64,000 nt of DNA, from contig CM065883.1 of the NCBI GenBank assembly GCA_033439255.1, positions 2,976,001-3,040,000 on the forward strand, written 5' to 3'. Position 1 is the first letter of the stretch. The number at the start of each line of letters is the position of its first letter. The notes beneath the pieces were generated by a model. That model was not told the origin of the DNA. It did no database searches and saw nothing but the letters and a program-made list of their open reading frames with translations. Shown here in pieces: positions 22,260-34,200 of this stretch. Made by a program: the position numbers and the translations under genes. This DNA comes from Hericium rajendrae (Eukaryota > Basidiomycota > Agaricomycetes > Russulales > Hericiaceae).

Positions 22260-22322
22260 ATTTTTCATTGTGGCAGGTGGCACCTACCAATACATTTAGC
22301 TAAATGGCTACACTCACGCCTG
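22260..22322 (-). repeat. Right terminal inverted repeat, TET-KDZ copy 1
   Basis: Reverse complement matches 8,946-9,007 over AGTGTAGCCATTTA and CACCTGCCACAATGAAAAAT. The outer end reads CAGGCGTG on the minus strand, similar to the GAGGCGTC end of E3. Confidence 0.85.
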
Positions 22323-24122
22323 AACTTGACTTAGCGCTCCGTGCTGATGTGTTTCCGGCAGTGGCGCCGGCTGTGCTCAGCACCGGTCGCTGTGCTGGCA
22401 CCTTCGACGTCTTCGTGGCGAAGCTGGGATCGGTGGTGACTGGAGTATGTGAGGCACGCGAGTTAGACAATATCGCACTCAAGGGCCCCGTTGCAGATGT
22501 CGTCTCAGGCGCCATCGACGCTGAAGCGTCCGGCGCTGCGCAAGCTGCGGATGTCGCAACCGGTGCTGCAAAGGGCACGGGCATCGTTGAGCCTGGCGAT
22601 CTGCAAAATGCGGACATGTCAATACCCATCTCCCTGCTAATGGCTTCGCAGGGTGACATCTCGCCAGTTTCGCAGGCTTCGAGCTGCTCAAGCCAGTCGG
22701 GTTTGGGCTCGTCCTCCTCTTCCTTCATCCGGATGAGGCCACCGTAGCTCTCTGCATCGAATGAGCGCACGAGCCCGAATTTCTCTTTGCTCGGGACAAT
22801 GAGCATTTCTGGGCGTCGGGACACCTTGTTCATTTTTTGCTGATGCCCCCGTCGAGCCTTCGTCTTGACGAGCGAATTCCAAAGCTTTGCATTGTGGTTG
22901 ACTAAGTGAAGGTGGTGCGAGCCGTGAGTGGACAACACAAAGTTGGAGGTCTTGCCAGAAGACCACGCGATGCGAAGATTGCGGCGAAGTACGTGATCAA
23001 AACCCAGGGCGACGAAGACTTCGATGCCGCATGCGTGCGACCGCATGATCGCGTTCCAACCCTTGTGAGATCCCTCGATATGGCTGCCGTCTGAAGCGAC
23101 ATCCTGGACTGCTCGGGTTAAGCAGCCCTTCTTGACATGAAGCATCTGGGCGGCATGGACCTGTGGACACCCAACAGCCAGTGAGTATGGCTTGAAGAAC
23201 ACACAGAGCAATATATTCTACATACCGCCGCCGCCGCTGCCGACCAGATGCCGCGCATCGCCCACTTCGTATAGGCAGCCTCAAGCATCGACTCCTGGTC
23301 TTCCTTTGTCCGGTATTTTGCAGTCTCTTCTCCGTTGGCACCGCTGATCAGGATCGCGTCCTTGAGGTCCTTCGCGACGGCCGCGCGGTAAGGGTTGTTA
23401 GTGCCGCCCAATACGGTTGCCAGATACCTGTAAGACAATAGCAAAGAGAGGTGCTCGAGCTGAGCAAGCTAGTTCCGAAGCTTGATATGGACAGATACAA
23501 CGTACCTTTGCTGAAAATGGTGCACATCTAAGCCAATTGCTGCGTCCGGGAAGGCATTCTCAATTGCCCGTCTGATCTGACAGCAGTTATCTGCTGTCAC
23601 CTGCTTCACCCTCTGTGCAGGCGGCGCGCCCTCCTTGATATCGCGGAGCAACAGACCATTCACGAGAAGTTCAGGGTCACACTCGCACGGATCTGTGTCG
23701 CTCTGCGACCCGTTCGCAATCGCGTCACGACGCATTGCGGCGGCGATCATATTGTGGTGGAGGTCGATCCTCTTGCTCATGCCGGTGAGCATCTGGCTGA
23801 TCTCTGCATTCGATTGAGACTGACACATTTGCTGGACACATGACGACGTGGGAGCGCTTCAGTCAGCAGGCTCCCCGACAGCATATGGAGGCAGAGTACA
23901 TACCCAGTCCGTGCACTGCCCGACCTCATTGATCGTAGTGAGTAATCCACCTTTCTTGTGTGGCATTGTCCGACTGCCGTCACTGCGAGTAATGGCGGCC
24001 TTCTTCATTGATTCGAATGTTGCGTCAATAGAGAGAGTAATTGCTTGGAAAAAGTTAAACACAGATCACCCTCGAGACACTGCAAGGTGAGTGACTTACC
24101 TGTCAGTGTCTTCATGTACTCA
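22323..24122 (-). pseudogene. DUF6729-like protein, middle segment (between E3 and TET-KDZ copy 1)
   Basis: Exons read continuously on the minus strand from the E3 target duplication (LSEYMKTLT, then ITLSIDATFESMKKAAITR) through KKGGLLTTINEVGQ, VKQVTADNCCQIR, AIGLDVHHFQQRYV, RYLATVLGGTNNPYRAAVAKD, VHAAQMLHVKKGCLTR and SDGSHIEGSHKGWN, to a low-complexity Ala/Ser/Pro tail entering the transposon at about 22,322. The order D (SIDATF), D (TADNCC), E (HIEGSHKGWN) resembles a DDE/RNase H-like catalytic triad. That suggests, as inference only, that this family may itself be transposase-derived. At least four introns are visible. Confidence 0.6.
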
Positions 24123-24130
24123 GATAACTC
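24123..24130. repeat. Left target-site duplication of E3
   Basis: GATAACTC, matching GATGACTC at 60,054-60,061 in 7 of 8 positions. Joining the flanks through one copy restores the frame of the DUF6729-like gene (DESS joined to EYMKTLT). That independently supports these limits. Confidence 0.75.
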
Positions 24131-24290
24131 GAGGCGTCCCAGTCATCAAAAAACTATATGTCCAGCAAATTGCCGGAGTCGCATTGCAATACATCCAGCA
24201 ACTCCGAGACCTTCAAGTTGCCGTGAAAATTATAACTCACAATTTCTTAGCCCACAATATAATGCAACGGGGCATAACCTGGGCTGTACC
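24131..24290 (+). repeat. Left inverted repeat of E3
   Basis: CATCAAA, AAATTGCCGGA, GCATTGCA and ACATCC blocks recur in the same order in the reverse complement of 59,890-60,053. I judge similarity at about 70-75 percent over some 120 bp. The extreme 13 bases (GAGGCGTCCCAGT) do not pair with the other end. Confidence 0.7.
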
Positions 24291-24394
24291 AGGTGCCGAA
24301 AAAAACATAAAAAAGGTCATGAAAAACATACGGGTAAAGATCTCAGCGATCTCGGCTGTCGACAATGCTCGGCACTGGGTCGGCTACGCGTGCC

Positions 24395-25030
24395 CTGCCG
24401 GCACCGCTGCACGCCCCGCCGCCGGCACCGCGCCCCGCCGCCGGCACCGCGCCCCACCGCCCCGCCGCCGGCACCGTGCCCCGCCGCCCCGCCGCCCGCA
24501 CCACGCCCCGCCGCCCGCACCGCGCCCGCTGTGCGCGCCTGCCGCTCCCTGCCGCCGGCGCTGCCCCCCCTCCCCGCCGCGCTGCTCGTTGATGGCACTG
24601 CCCCCACACTGGTGCTCATGGCTGGCGGGACCATGGGTAAGCGGGACAATCGCGCATCGCTGCGCGCCGCCGGCAGCCCGCCCGCCCGCACCGCCAATCG
24701 TTGCGCACGGGGCAGGACCGCCGCTCGTCCCGCGCGCCGCGGCTTTGCCTTCGCCACCACCGCACTTGACTGCAGGTGAGGGGGACAATTGCGTACCGCT
24801 GCGCGCTGCCTGCGTTGCATCCGCACCGCTGATCGTCGTGCGGGCGGGACCGCCGCTCATCCCGCGCACCGCCGCTCGTCCCGCGCGCCGCCGCTCGTCC
24901 CGCCATGCCTTCCACCTCTGCGGGGTAAGTCCGTTGCTGCCATGCAAACAGCGACCCACACACGTCCCACCCCCGACTTCCACCCAGCACAGCCCCCGCA
25001 GCACTCCACGCCGCCACCATTGCGTTGTTC
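24395..25030. repeat. GC-rich subterminal repeat, left side of E3
   Basis: Irregular units built on GCCCCGCCGCCGGCACCGC. They give spurious Pro/Arg/Ala-rich frames in several frames and both strands. A matching GC-rich minisatellite with the same GGCACCGC core stands beside the other inverted repeat (59,491-59,850), so this is a structural part of E3. It ends next to the transposase stop codon. Confidence 0.6.
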
Positions 25031-28000
25031 CTATTCATCTTCATTGTCGCTCTCTGCGACTGCGATTGGCCGGAGACCCGTCGTTATGTGACCATCGTTG
25101 TCATCGTCGTCGACCAGGTAAGATACATCGAGTTCACGTGATGCTGGGAGGGGGATGGAGCTGAGGCGCGAGATCACGCCTTCCTCCTGCTCAAGGGTGA
25201 TCATACCACCAAGGAACGCGGTGGCTTCTTGTTGGCATACCGCCCATAATACGGTGAAAGACTGGGATAGCTGGGAATACAAGTCGCACTGCTGTAGTGC
25301 GAAGGCGCGGAGGCCATCGTCCAATTGCTGGCGTGCCTGCGATAAGTCGTTGGCACATTCTCTCGCCCGCGGTAAGCTACTTGCACGCTCTTGCCACTGA
25401 CGTTGTTCATATGCGAATGACGCCGTAACGAGACCCATCTCGTGTTTGAGCCAGCGGACTTCTTCGCGCCATCGTGCCGACCGCGCGCGTGCCTTTGCCC
25501 ATTCAACACGGACAGCTGGAACACGATATCAGCGCTGAGTTCGTTTTAGATGTACAAAGAGCGAGACTGACCTTCATGCATAGTAGCATCACTGCTACTT
25601 CGAGGGGTAGCACCGAACCATATCCATGATACAGTACGGCACCCTTCGCTCACCACTTGCCCTTCATCCTCCTCCTCCTCGTCTTCCGTGCCCTCGTCGT
25701 CACGCATCCCAGACACAAGGCCCTCGATATCGATACCCGCATTCTCCTCTTTCTCGAGTTTCTTTAGGGTGGTGTTGCTAAGGCCTCGGACATCCTCATC
25801 TCTCAAGGGCTTCAGGACTTCCGCCCACGACCCCTCGCCGACCAGTGCCGCGTAGCAAGAGCGCACATGTCGATAGCGATGGACGCTGGCCCATATTTTC
25901 GTGACCACTGCATTTTGCAATGCTCGCGCGCGAGTGTTTGGGCCTTGTCCGGTGACGTATTTTGTCTTGTAGCGATGTACATATGAGGATACGCGAAGGT
26001 GATGACGGACTTTGTCCAGGGTTTCGTGGGCTTCTGCCTGTCTCAGTTTTGTCTCTGCATTGATGATGTTGGCATGGTAATATAGCACGCGAACGTCCGC
26101 GGTGAAAGACGAAGGTAGGGAAAGGGAGGTGCGTTCGGGGAATTGTGGATCTAGGCCGGTTCTCGAGGAGAGGGCGGGCGCGAGCCGTTTCTCATGCGCG
26201 CAGAAGCGCAGGATCTTCTTCGCAAGCCTGTTCCTTCGCTCCTGCAACGACGTGGCCTGAGATGCAGTAGCACTCTTCTGCAACCTGGCGGAATCTCTTA
26301 CGAGACCTCGTCTATACATAATCTGTCAGTGGGCTTCAAAGCAGATGTTTAGGTAAGACTTACTGAGTCTCTTCAATATCCATGGCTAAGGCAATAAACT
26401 CACCGGGGCTTAATAACGGCGGCGCGCTGGTCTCGGCATCGTCAATATCAATGGCACCCCTGTCCCGACTGTTATCTGCAGCGAGCTCCTGCCGGATCAC
26501 GGCAACCCGGAGGGCTGAAATGCCATGAGTAATACAGCTGATTCATACAAGAAAAACACTTACTAGACGCTGGAAGGTCATATGGACACGGCGCGCTATG
26601 ATCGTTCTCCCAAGCGACGACCATGCTTTCCCATTTCTCCAGAGTTCCTGGCATTTCTCGCTCGACAGCATTGTTGAAGTCGTCGAGTACTCCGGCATGA
26701 TGGATCGCTTCTGGGATCGCTGTGATCATGCGGCGAAGCAATGATCGACCTGAGGAAAACATCAGCCTCGCTCGTTATTCATTAATTAAAATCTTACCCA
26801 TATTGACCTTCTTCCTCCAATTCGCATGGCCGCAGTGGTCGTTCAAGGTATCCTGACGGGCACCAGGGCCCATCTCCTTCGTACTAGCCGCAGCCCCATT
26901 AAGATGGGCCCAGTTCCGTTCGACGCCTTCGCCGTCGGTGCGTCCGACACCGACAAGGTAATTAAGCGAGTACGGAGAATGACACAATGGCTTGTGGGCC
27001 GGAAGATGAAATTTGGGGATGGCGAACGTGAGGTTCGGCATTGTTGAAGGCCGAATACAGTCCGGCAGCGTCCATAGACGGTCTGCCAAGCCATCGCCCC
27101 ACTGACAGACAATATCGTACGACGCTAAGCTATTCTCGTTGCGGTGGTGAGAGTGGGCACTCCAGAATATAAAATCCATGTTACAATATCTGCGCAGTCA
27201 TTTGTCAATGGAAAGTGAAGCAACGAAATGCCGTACATACCTTTCGCCTTTTTGGAGATCACCAATACTGTTTGGCAGCCAAAATTCGTGCCGGCAAGTA
27301 CAGGCTCCGACCCCTGTACTCCGTAACCCTTTCGAACGCTTCTTATTGGCATTTGAAAGCGCCGCGAAGCCCGTGCATGTGCTCATCTAGGCGGTAACAC
27401 AATCATTAGGACAGATAATGAATGGCGAGGAAGCGAGATACATACATCATCTTGGGACACCGCTTTCAGAATATGCTGCGTGTAGCTTGTTTGGTCCACG
27501 AAGTAGGCCATGTTCCCTGTGAGGCTGTCGTCTACATGCCGGCTGGCCCGAAAGCGATTCTTCATGCGGAAATTCGCGTCGATGAGAAATATCTGGCGGT
27601 ACATAAATCTGACGAACATTTCAGTTTAATATAAAGCGGGAGAGTGTAATCAAACTCGTCTCACCTATCCTCAGATGGGATATCATCGAGCTCCGCGGGC
27701 ACATTAATGCCTAGAAGCGGACATGCCGGACATCGCACAGCAATCTCGCCGGGCTGCGTACCATCCGTCTTCGTCACTGAGTGACCGCGGCCTGCACGCT
27801 TCATGGCTTTCACATACCGCCATTCCCGAACCATGTTCATGAAGGCGGGCAAACGATCCTAATTGCATTTTTTCGTCAAACATTGTTACAGAAGAATATG
27901 TTTGACTTACCGGCGGAGGGTTTAAACCTGTGTTATCAGTCAGCAAGGAAAGCATATTGTAGAAATCGGTGGCATTTGTTTTGCCCTCCAGGGTGATCAG

Positions 28001-28910
28001 ATGGAACTGATGCAGAACGGCGAATGTCGCCACAGTGTGAGGCTCGAGGGCTGTCGCAGGCCACCATGCGTTCCTCATCAATTGCACTTGTGGATGGGGG
28101 TTATCGGCCAACTGACAGCCACAAAATTTCACGTCGACACGATGGATACCGTTGACATGAATGACGAGGAAGTCCTGGGGCCCATTCTGGGGGAATTGAC
28201 ACAGCTGGCCCGGTGGATGTCCTAGTTGGACAATGACCCCTAGTTCTCGCAGGGTAGTGCGCTCGAAAAAATGTCCGTTCCACGCCTGCATATGGGGAGT
28301 CAGTGATTTAACGTGAATGATCATCATGAACATGCGTACCTCGACCACATGCAATGGCAATCGACGATGACGACGAACCATGCATTTACTGCAAACCAGG
28401 TCCATCCCAGAGCAGTCTAAGCAGCGTAATATACCGCGCTCCTCCCGGCAGTCGGGACAAAGCACATCGATATGTTTACCGCGCCCTTCGAGACGAAGAC
28501 ATTCGTCTAAGTACTCATTGCAAAAGTGCCGCCAGGTATCAATGGGATAATCCTAAACATAAGTCAAAGACAAGCCTTGTACCGCTGAATAGAATGCTCA
28601 CGGAGTTCAACCGCCGCTTGCCTAGACCGGAGGCAGTGGGTTCAGATAGTGGATCCTCTTCGTCTGGACCTGCCACGTCGAAGTCCACGACGTGCTCCAC
28701 CGCGTCGGTCTCTAGATCTCTATTAACTACTACTGGCTTCTGTTGGCTGACGAAACGACGATTGTCGGCCAAAACTGAAAGATGGGTGACGGGGACAGAA
28801 TGTGGGACGTAGTATGGAATCTGGGCAGACGACGACGCAGCATTCAGAGAAAATCGCGCCTTCTTAAGTTGGAGGGACTTGAACGGCGCGTTGGCTTTCC
28901 GTGTGTTCAT
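25031..28910 (-). CDS. KDZ transposase with CxC2 cluster, element E3
   Basis: Multi-exon gene starting MNTRKANAPFKS and ending with an acidic tail (ESDNEDE). The CxC2 cluster reads CPDCREERGILRCLDCSGMD, then LVCSKCMVRRHRRLPLH. Next come GHFFERTTLRELGV, FCGCQLADNPHPQVQL, and the core with FLIDANFRMKN, SYDIVCQWGD and VGVGRTDGEGVERNW followed by AHLNGAAASTKEMGPGARQD. The C-terminal helical region contains YVTGQGPNTRARALQNAV, matching VVGQRPNTRARQTQTRV of the TET-KDZ transposase. Introns have canonical ends and I see no stop inside the exons, so it may be functional. It belongs to the same superfamily as the TET-KDZ enzyme but is strongly diverged. Confidence 0.8.
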
Positions 28911-30221
28911 GGTCGAGGCGAAAGAGAAGGGCGACAGAGGGTGTGGGGTTGCAAGCTCGACAGGGGACGCGGATGCGGTGGGTGGCGGAGGAAGACTGAG
29001 AGAAGCAGAGACTCGGAGGCTTCTTGCTGGCACAGTCAGGTGATCGCGATAATTACGTAATGCACATGATCAACAAGACGCGTTCTGCGGAAGACGCGAT
29101 TGCAGAGCGCGACAGAGGAACCTCCTTCAAATAGAAGGCAGTATATACATAAGTTATTACTAGAATTCAACTCTCCGTTAATAAACAGCTATGGTAAGCA
29201 GATGTTCCTGCCTTGCGAAGCCTAGGGTCCTATGTTCGCTTGCAGGCTACTTCTCCCGCCTCGTCTTCATGCATGCAGACTCCAACTCTCTGGAGCGATG
29301 ACTCCGTAACGGTAGCTCGTCGATAGGGACGTGAAGTAGCATCACAGTGATACTGATGAAGGGGTATCTAGTGATGTAGAGAAATAGATATTAGCATGTA
29401 ACGCGAGACACAAAGTTCTCGCAACTCGCCTTTTTACCTCAGTGATCTAACCATTACAGCCTAGCCCACTTGATACCTACGAGAATTTTCGCTTCACAGT
29501 ACTTTTCGTGGGTTGAGCAGGGAATGAATCGCCCTGAATGAAAGAAGGGAGGCGGACTGGGAATGACGGTGTAGGATGGTTGTGGTTTGGATGCACGCTT
29601 TCATATGCACGAAATCCGGCGCTCTACATGAGATATGCGAGATAATTAGCTGCCTGACGTAGATTTTCGAGACGGTAAAGAATTGCACACATGGGGCTCG
29701 TAGCCCAAAGCCATGCCCGCAATCGTCGTTTTGGCGAGTAACAACACTACTTAATTAACATATTGCACGGCGACTCACCGAGTTTCCGGCAGCCTATCGG
29801 CAGTTGGGAGGGAAGATATAGTATATGATATGTTGAAATGGAAAAGAGGTGGCGTATAGGGAGGAAGCAGGTAGATATCGCCGTGGATGGAGAGGATGGA
29901 GCTAGTGCTACGCCTGAGCTATGTCCATGCCGCGTCGTACCTGCAGCTAGGGTTTGACTTAGGGTTGGGTTGGGTTATCGTCGAAACTCTGTTCTTCAAG
30001 CTTCAAGGGTAGCTTGGCGCACGTCGAATAAAGCCCCAATATACTACGTTTTAGAAGTGTATATCGTATTTATTCAGTAAGGAAATATGGCATCGCTGGA
30101 TCTCTATTGCAGAGAATATACACGGTCTGTGCACACTGTGGATAAGAGCATTACGTCAAATCCGGAAATTGCCGTGTATTCAGGCGAGGTGTCCTCTCCT
30201 CTTCGCTCGCCTCTCACAACG
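28911..30221. other. Non-coding interior of E3 between divergent genes
   Basis: About 1.3 kb between the starts of the E3 transposase (minus) and the hybrid-binding-domain gene (plus). No gene recognised. It probably holds both promoters. A few TTAGGG/TTGGG-like hexamers near 29,940-29,970 are too few and irregular to be telomeric. Confidence 0.45.
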
Positions 30222-30794
30222 ATGGTCGCCGACATCGACACGGATCTCTTCGACCTCACTGCTGAGGAAATCGACTTCATCTTTGCTCCGTATGATTCTG
30301 GTACAGACTCTGGTACGTTCAGGTTCGCCCTCTCCCAGTTTTGTCTCTCACTAACTCCACGTCAGTGATCGATATGGCAAGCCTGCGTCTCGACGACAAC
30401 GAAATCCACGACAGCCGATCCCTTCCGCAAGCAATAGGAGATTCTTGGTTTACCGTGTTTGTAGGACGGAGGGTCGGTGTCTTCTCGAAACGGTGCGGTT
30501 CTTGCGGTGATCTTGTGTCGAGACGTCTTTATCCGTGCGCCGTGTAGATGGGAGGCTGAGGCGATGACACGTGGAGTAAGAGATGGCTTCTACTCCCACT
30601 TCAAGACAGAATACGACGCGATTAGTAACTTCAATGCTGCTGCACGTCAAGGGTCTGTATATGAGCTTGACGACGCCGGTTTGTCGCCGCAGACTCGAAC
30701 ACCTTGGGATGCAGACCATGCCGCCTTTTCTGCCAACCGGTCACTACCTCAAGCCATCGGAGACTCATGGTTTGCCGTATTCGTAGGTGATAGG

Positions 30795-30799
30795 ACCGG
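30795..30799. repeat. Left TSD of the Ty3 element
   Basis: ACCGG, repeated exactly at 37,902-37,906. Five bases is the usual Ty3/gypsy duplication. Confidence 0.95.
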
Positions 30800-31222
30800 T
30801 GTCAAGACTCGGTCGTAGACAGCAGAGAACCACCCAAGTCACCAGCGATGATGGGAGCGAGAGAGCAGAGAGCGACTAGCAGCGCAGTGACCTGTATTGG
30901 AGGTACAGTACGGTACAGACGAAATGGACAATCTAGGGAAATAGGCGAGCGACAGGGAGCCTATAAGTACTGGGACGACAATGGGAAAAGAACAATGGAC
31001 ACCATAACGGGTCGAACAATAGAGTGAGAACAATGGTGGCCAAAAGGAGAACAATGGGAGGGAGAACAATAGGATGTCCCAAAGGGGAACAAGGGCATGG
31101 GTGAAGGATAGCCCCAGGTCATGTGAGGAAGTGAACATGTGATGGGGCTGCTGGAGCACATGACCGACGCGATGCCTTGATGGCAGAGAAGAAGGCGGAG
31201 AGAAATGGAGCGATCCGTGACA
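30800..31222 (-). repeat. 3' LTR of the Ty3 element
   Basis: 423 bp, identical to the 5' LTR except at one base. The last 34 codons of pol lie inside it (stop at 31,119). It contains several ACAAT(G/A)G repeats (see 5' LTR). Confidence 0.95.
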
Positions 31223-34200
31223 TCACCCCCTCTCTAAGACGCACTTTCGCCTGGAGTGCGTGATGAGCATGGACGGGATCGAGGTAGATGAGTCCACGAA
31301 GATTGGGAGCCTTGAGTGCATGCGGATGGCGGGTGTAGAAGTCGGTGATTGCACCATGGGCATTGGAAAGGGAGGTACGTGAAAGCCACTGATTTTCTGA
31401 ATCAGGGTAGCCTGCCCATTTGACGAGATATTCAATGCCGCGTTTGTTCCGAGTGAGACGAGCATCGAGGACAGACTCAACTTCGTACTCTTCCTCGCCC
31501 TCCACAAGGTCAGGTGGAGGTGCAGGGAAGTTGGGACCATGAGCATCGGTTTCCTTGTAAGGGGACAACAGGGACGTGTGGAACACCGGGTGGATACGCC
31601 AGGTGGGTGGTAGCTTCAGTCGATAAGAGACTGGGCCCAGGACGTCAGTGACTTCGAAAGGTCCCAGGCGTCGATCAGCAAGCTTAGCTTTGGGTCGTGT
31701 GGTTTTGATGTTCTTGCCATCGAGCCAGACCTTGTCGCCAACCTGGAAGTGGATGGTGTCATGCATATGGTCCTGGTTGTTGCGCTTCATGAGATCAGCA
31801 GCTGTTTGAAGGCTGGCCTGGACCTCAGTGCGAAGTTGTTCGAGGTGACGGAAACGATCCTCGACGGCGGGTGTAGACGATGTGGGGTTGACAGTGGGGA
31901 TGGCAGTGGGAATATAGCCGAGGAGCATTTCAAATGGAGCTCGGTTAGTGGCGCTGTGGATACGGTGGTTGTGCGAGAACTCAGCGTAAGGGAGCCATTG
32001 GACCCAATCATCCTGACGGTAGTTGCAGAAGGTACGAAGGAACTGCTCGAGTTCTTGATTGACGCGTTCTGACTCGCCATCGGTCTGTGGATGATAGGCG
32101 GTGCTGAGGGAGGACTTGATACCAAGTTTGTCAAAGACGCCACGCATGACTTTGCCTGCATACTGTGGGCCACGATCAGAGATGAGGCGTTCCCAGAGGC
32201 CGTAGTTCCGATAAATCCTGTCAAAAAGGATGTCGACTGTGCCATCACTGGTAATGGTCTCGTTACAAGGAGTGAAGGAGACGTGCTTTGTAAAACGGTC
32301 GACGACCACATTGATGGAGTCATAGCCTTGGCATTCTGGGAGTTTGACGATGAAGTCCGAGGTAATGTCTTGGAAGGGACGGGTAGGGATGGCATTGGGG
32401 ATTGTTTCAACATGGGGGCGGTGATTTTGAACCTTGGTGGCCTGGCAGGTAGCACAGCCATCAACATAATCACGAACGAAGACAGACATACCGGGCCACC
32501 AGTAGTTGCGACTGAGGAGCTCATAGGTCTTGTAGCGTCCGGGGTGACCAGCCATGGGAGTGTCGTGATGCAGCTTGACGATATCTCGCCGAAGGTCCTT
32601 GTCAGCAGGGATGTAGACTTTGCCACGAAAGAGGATGAGGCCATCCTCGTAGTTCCATTCTTGGAGGTTCTTGACGAGGGAGCGAGGACCGTTGTTCAGG
32701 ATCACGTCAAGGGCTTGAACGACCTCAATATCCTTGGTCTTGGCATTGCGAATGCGTTGGCAAAGATCAGCATTGCCAATGGGCTTGACAGCGGCTGGAC
32801 GTGTAGCACGAATCTGGAAGTACTTGGGGTCGAGGAGGACACGATCTGAGTTGTCGTCGTCCACCCCCTCTCTATGGTCAGGTCGTCTCGACATGGCATC
32901 TGGCCGGTGATGAATACCAGGCTTGTGGATCAAGGTGAAGTCGAAACGAGTGAGGAAGAGAGCCCAGCGAGCCTGACGACGACTCAGCTTTTGGGCAGAC
33001 TTGAAGTATTCCAGGTTCTTATGGTCGGTCCAGATCTCTACAGTATGGGGAGAGCCTTCCAGGTAGTGCCGCCAGGCTTCGAGGGCACGGATGATGGCCA
33101 GGAGTTCCTTGTCATAAATGTCGTAGTTGCGTTCAGGGGCAGTGAAGGCCTTGGAGATGTAAGCAACAGGGTGCCATTGCTCGTCCTCCCCGCGCTGGGA
33201 TAGGATACCTCCTGTGGCATAGTCTGAGGCATCGACCTCAACCAAGTAGGGTTTGGACGGGTCAGGCATGATAAGGACTGGGGACGAGGTGAACGCAGCT
33301 TTAAGAGCCTCAAAGGCATGTTGACATTCGGCAGACCAGGCCCAAGGATGGTCTTTCTTGGTAAGGTCAAACATGGGACGGGCGACTTTGGAGAAGTCCT
33401 GGATGAAGCGTCGATAGAAGTTGCCAAAGCCAACAAAGGACTGGACATCCTTGACGTTACGGGGGGCAGGCCATTCAGCAATGCCTGCAACCTTGACGGG
33501 GTCCATGGCAAGCGTGTTATGGGAGACGATGAGACCGAGGAACTCAACGGAGGGCTGCTCGAAAGAGCACTTCTCTGGTTTGAGGAAGAGGTCATTGTCC
33601 TGGAGGCGTTGGAGGACCTTGCGCACAAGGTCGCGATGTTCTTCGAGGGTTTCGGTGAAAATGAGGATATCGTCCATGTAGATGACGACTTTGCCCGTGT
33701 CGATGAGATCCTTGAAAAGTTCATTCATCATTCCTTGGAACGTGGCAGGGGAGTTTGTAAGACCAAAAAACATCACCAGGGGTTCAAAGAGACCGCGGTT
33801 GGTTTTGAAGGCGGCTTTCCATTCGTCGCCCTCCTTGATGCGAACGTTGTTGTAACCCCAACGAACGTCCATCTTGGAGAAGACTTTGGCACCCTTGAGC
33901 TTGTCAACGAGTTCAGAGATGAGGGGCAGGGGATATTCATTCTTGATGGTGCCCTTGTTGAGGGTGCGATAGTCCTGGACGGGGCGTAGTTTTCCATCTT
34001 TTTTCTTGATAAAGAAGAAGGGACTCGCCATAGGGGATTTGGAAGGACGGATGTAGCCTTTTTTGACCTGGTCATCAAGGAACGAATCGAGGTCCTCCTG
34101 CTCAGTGGGAGCCATGGGATAGACCTTGCATGAACGGGGTTCAAAACCATCTTTCAGGTCAATGGCGTGATCCCAAGGGCGACGTTCAGGAAGGCGATGG

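Larger units (their letters stand above)
8946..22322. mobile_element. TET-KDZ transposon, copy 1 (13.38 kb)
   Basis: DNA transposon of the KDZ (Kyakuja-Dileera-Zisupton) class carrying four genes: A (minus), B, TET and transposase (plus). Its limits come from alignment with copy 2 at 46,107-59,482, which has different flanks. The two copies share sequence from ACCACTAAGTGTAGCC on the left to GGCTACACTCACGCCTG on the right; the 3 bp outside the left end also happen to match. Terminal inverted repeats share AGTGTAGCCATTTA and CACCTGCCACAATGAAAAAT. It sits in the DUF6729-like gene, close to an intron donor. I find no convincing 8-bp target duplication for this copy. Gene A and the transposase are frameshifted here, while B and TET read through. 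Confidence 0.9.

Noticed and set aside
24091-25164. 357-codon plus-strand frame rich in Pro, Arg and Ala
   Set aside because: It is produced by the GC-rich repeat beside the E3 inverted repeat and runs antisense into the E3 transposase; no domain.
29940-29975. Telomere-like TTAGGG/TTGGG units
   Set aside because: Only a few irregular units in the interior of an element; not a telomeric array.
31749-33989. Plus-strand frames of 107-252 codons inside the Ty3 element
   Set aside because: Antisense shadows of pol; every pol domain reads on the minus strand.
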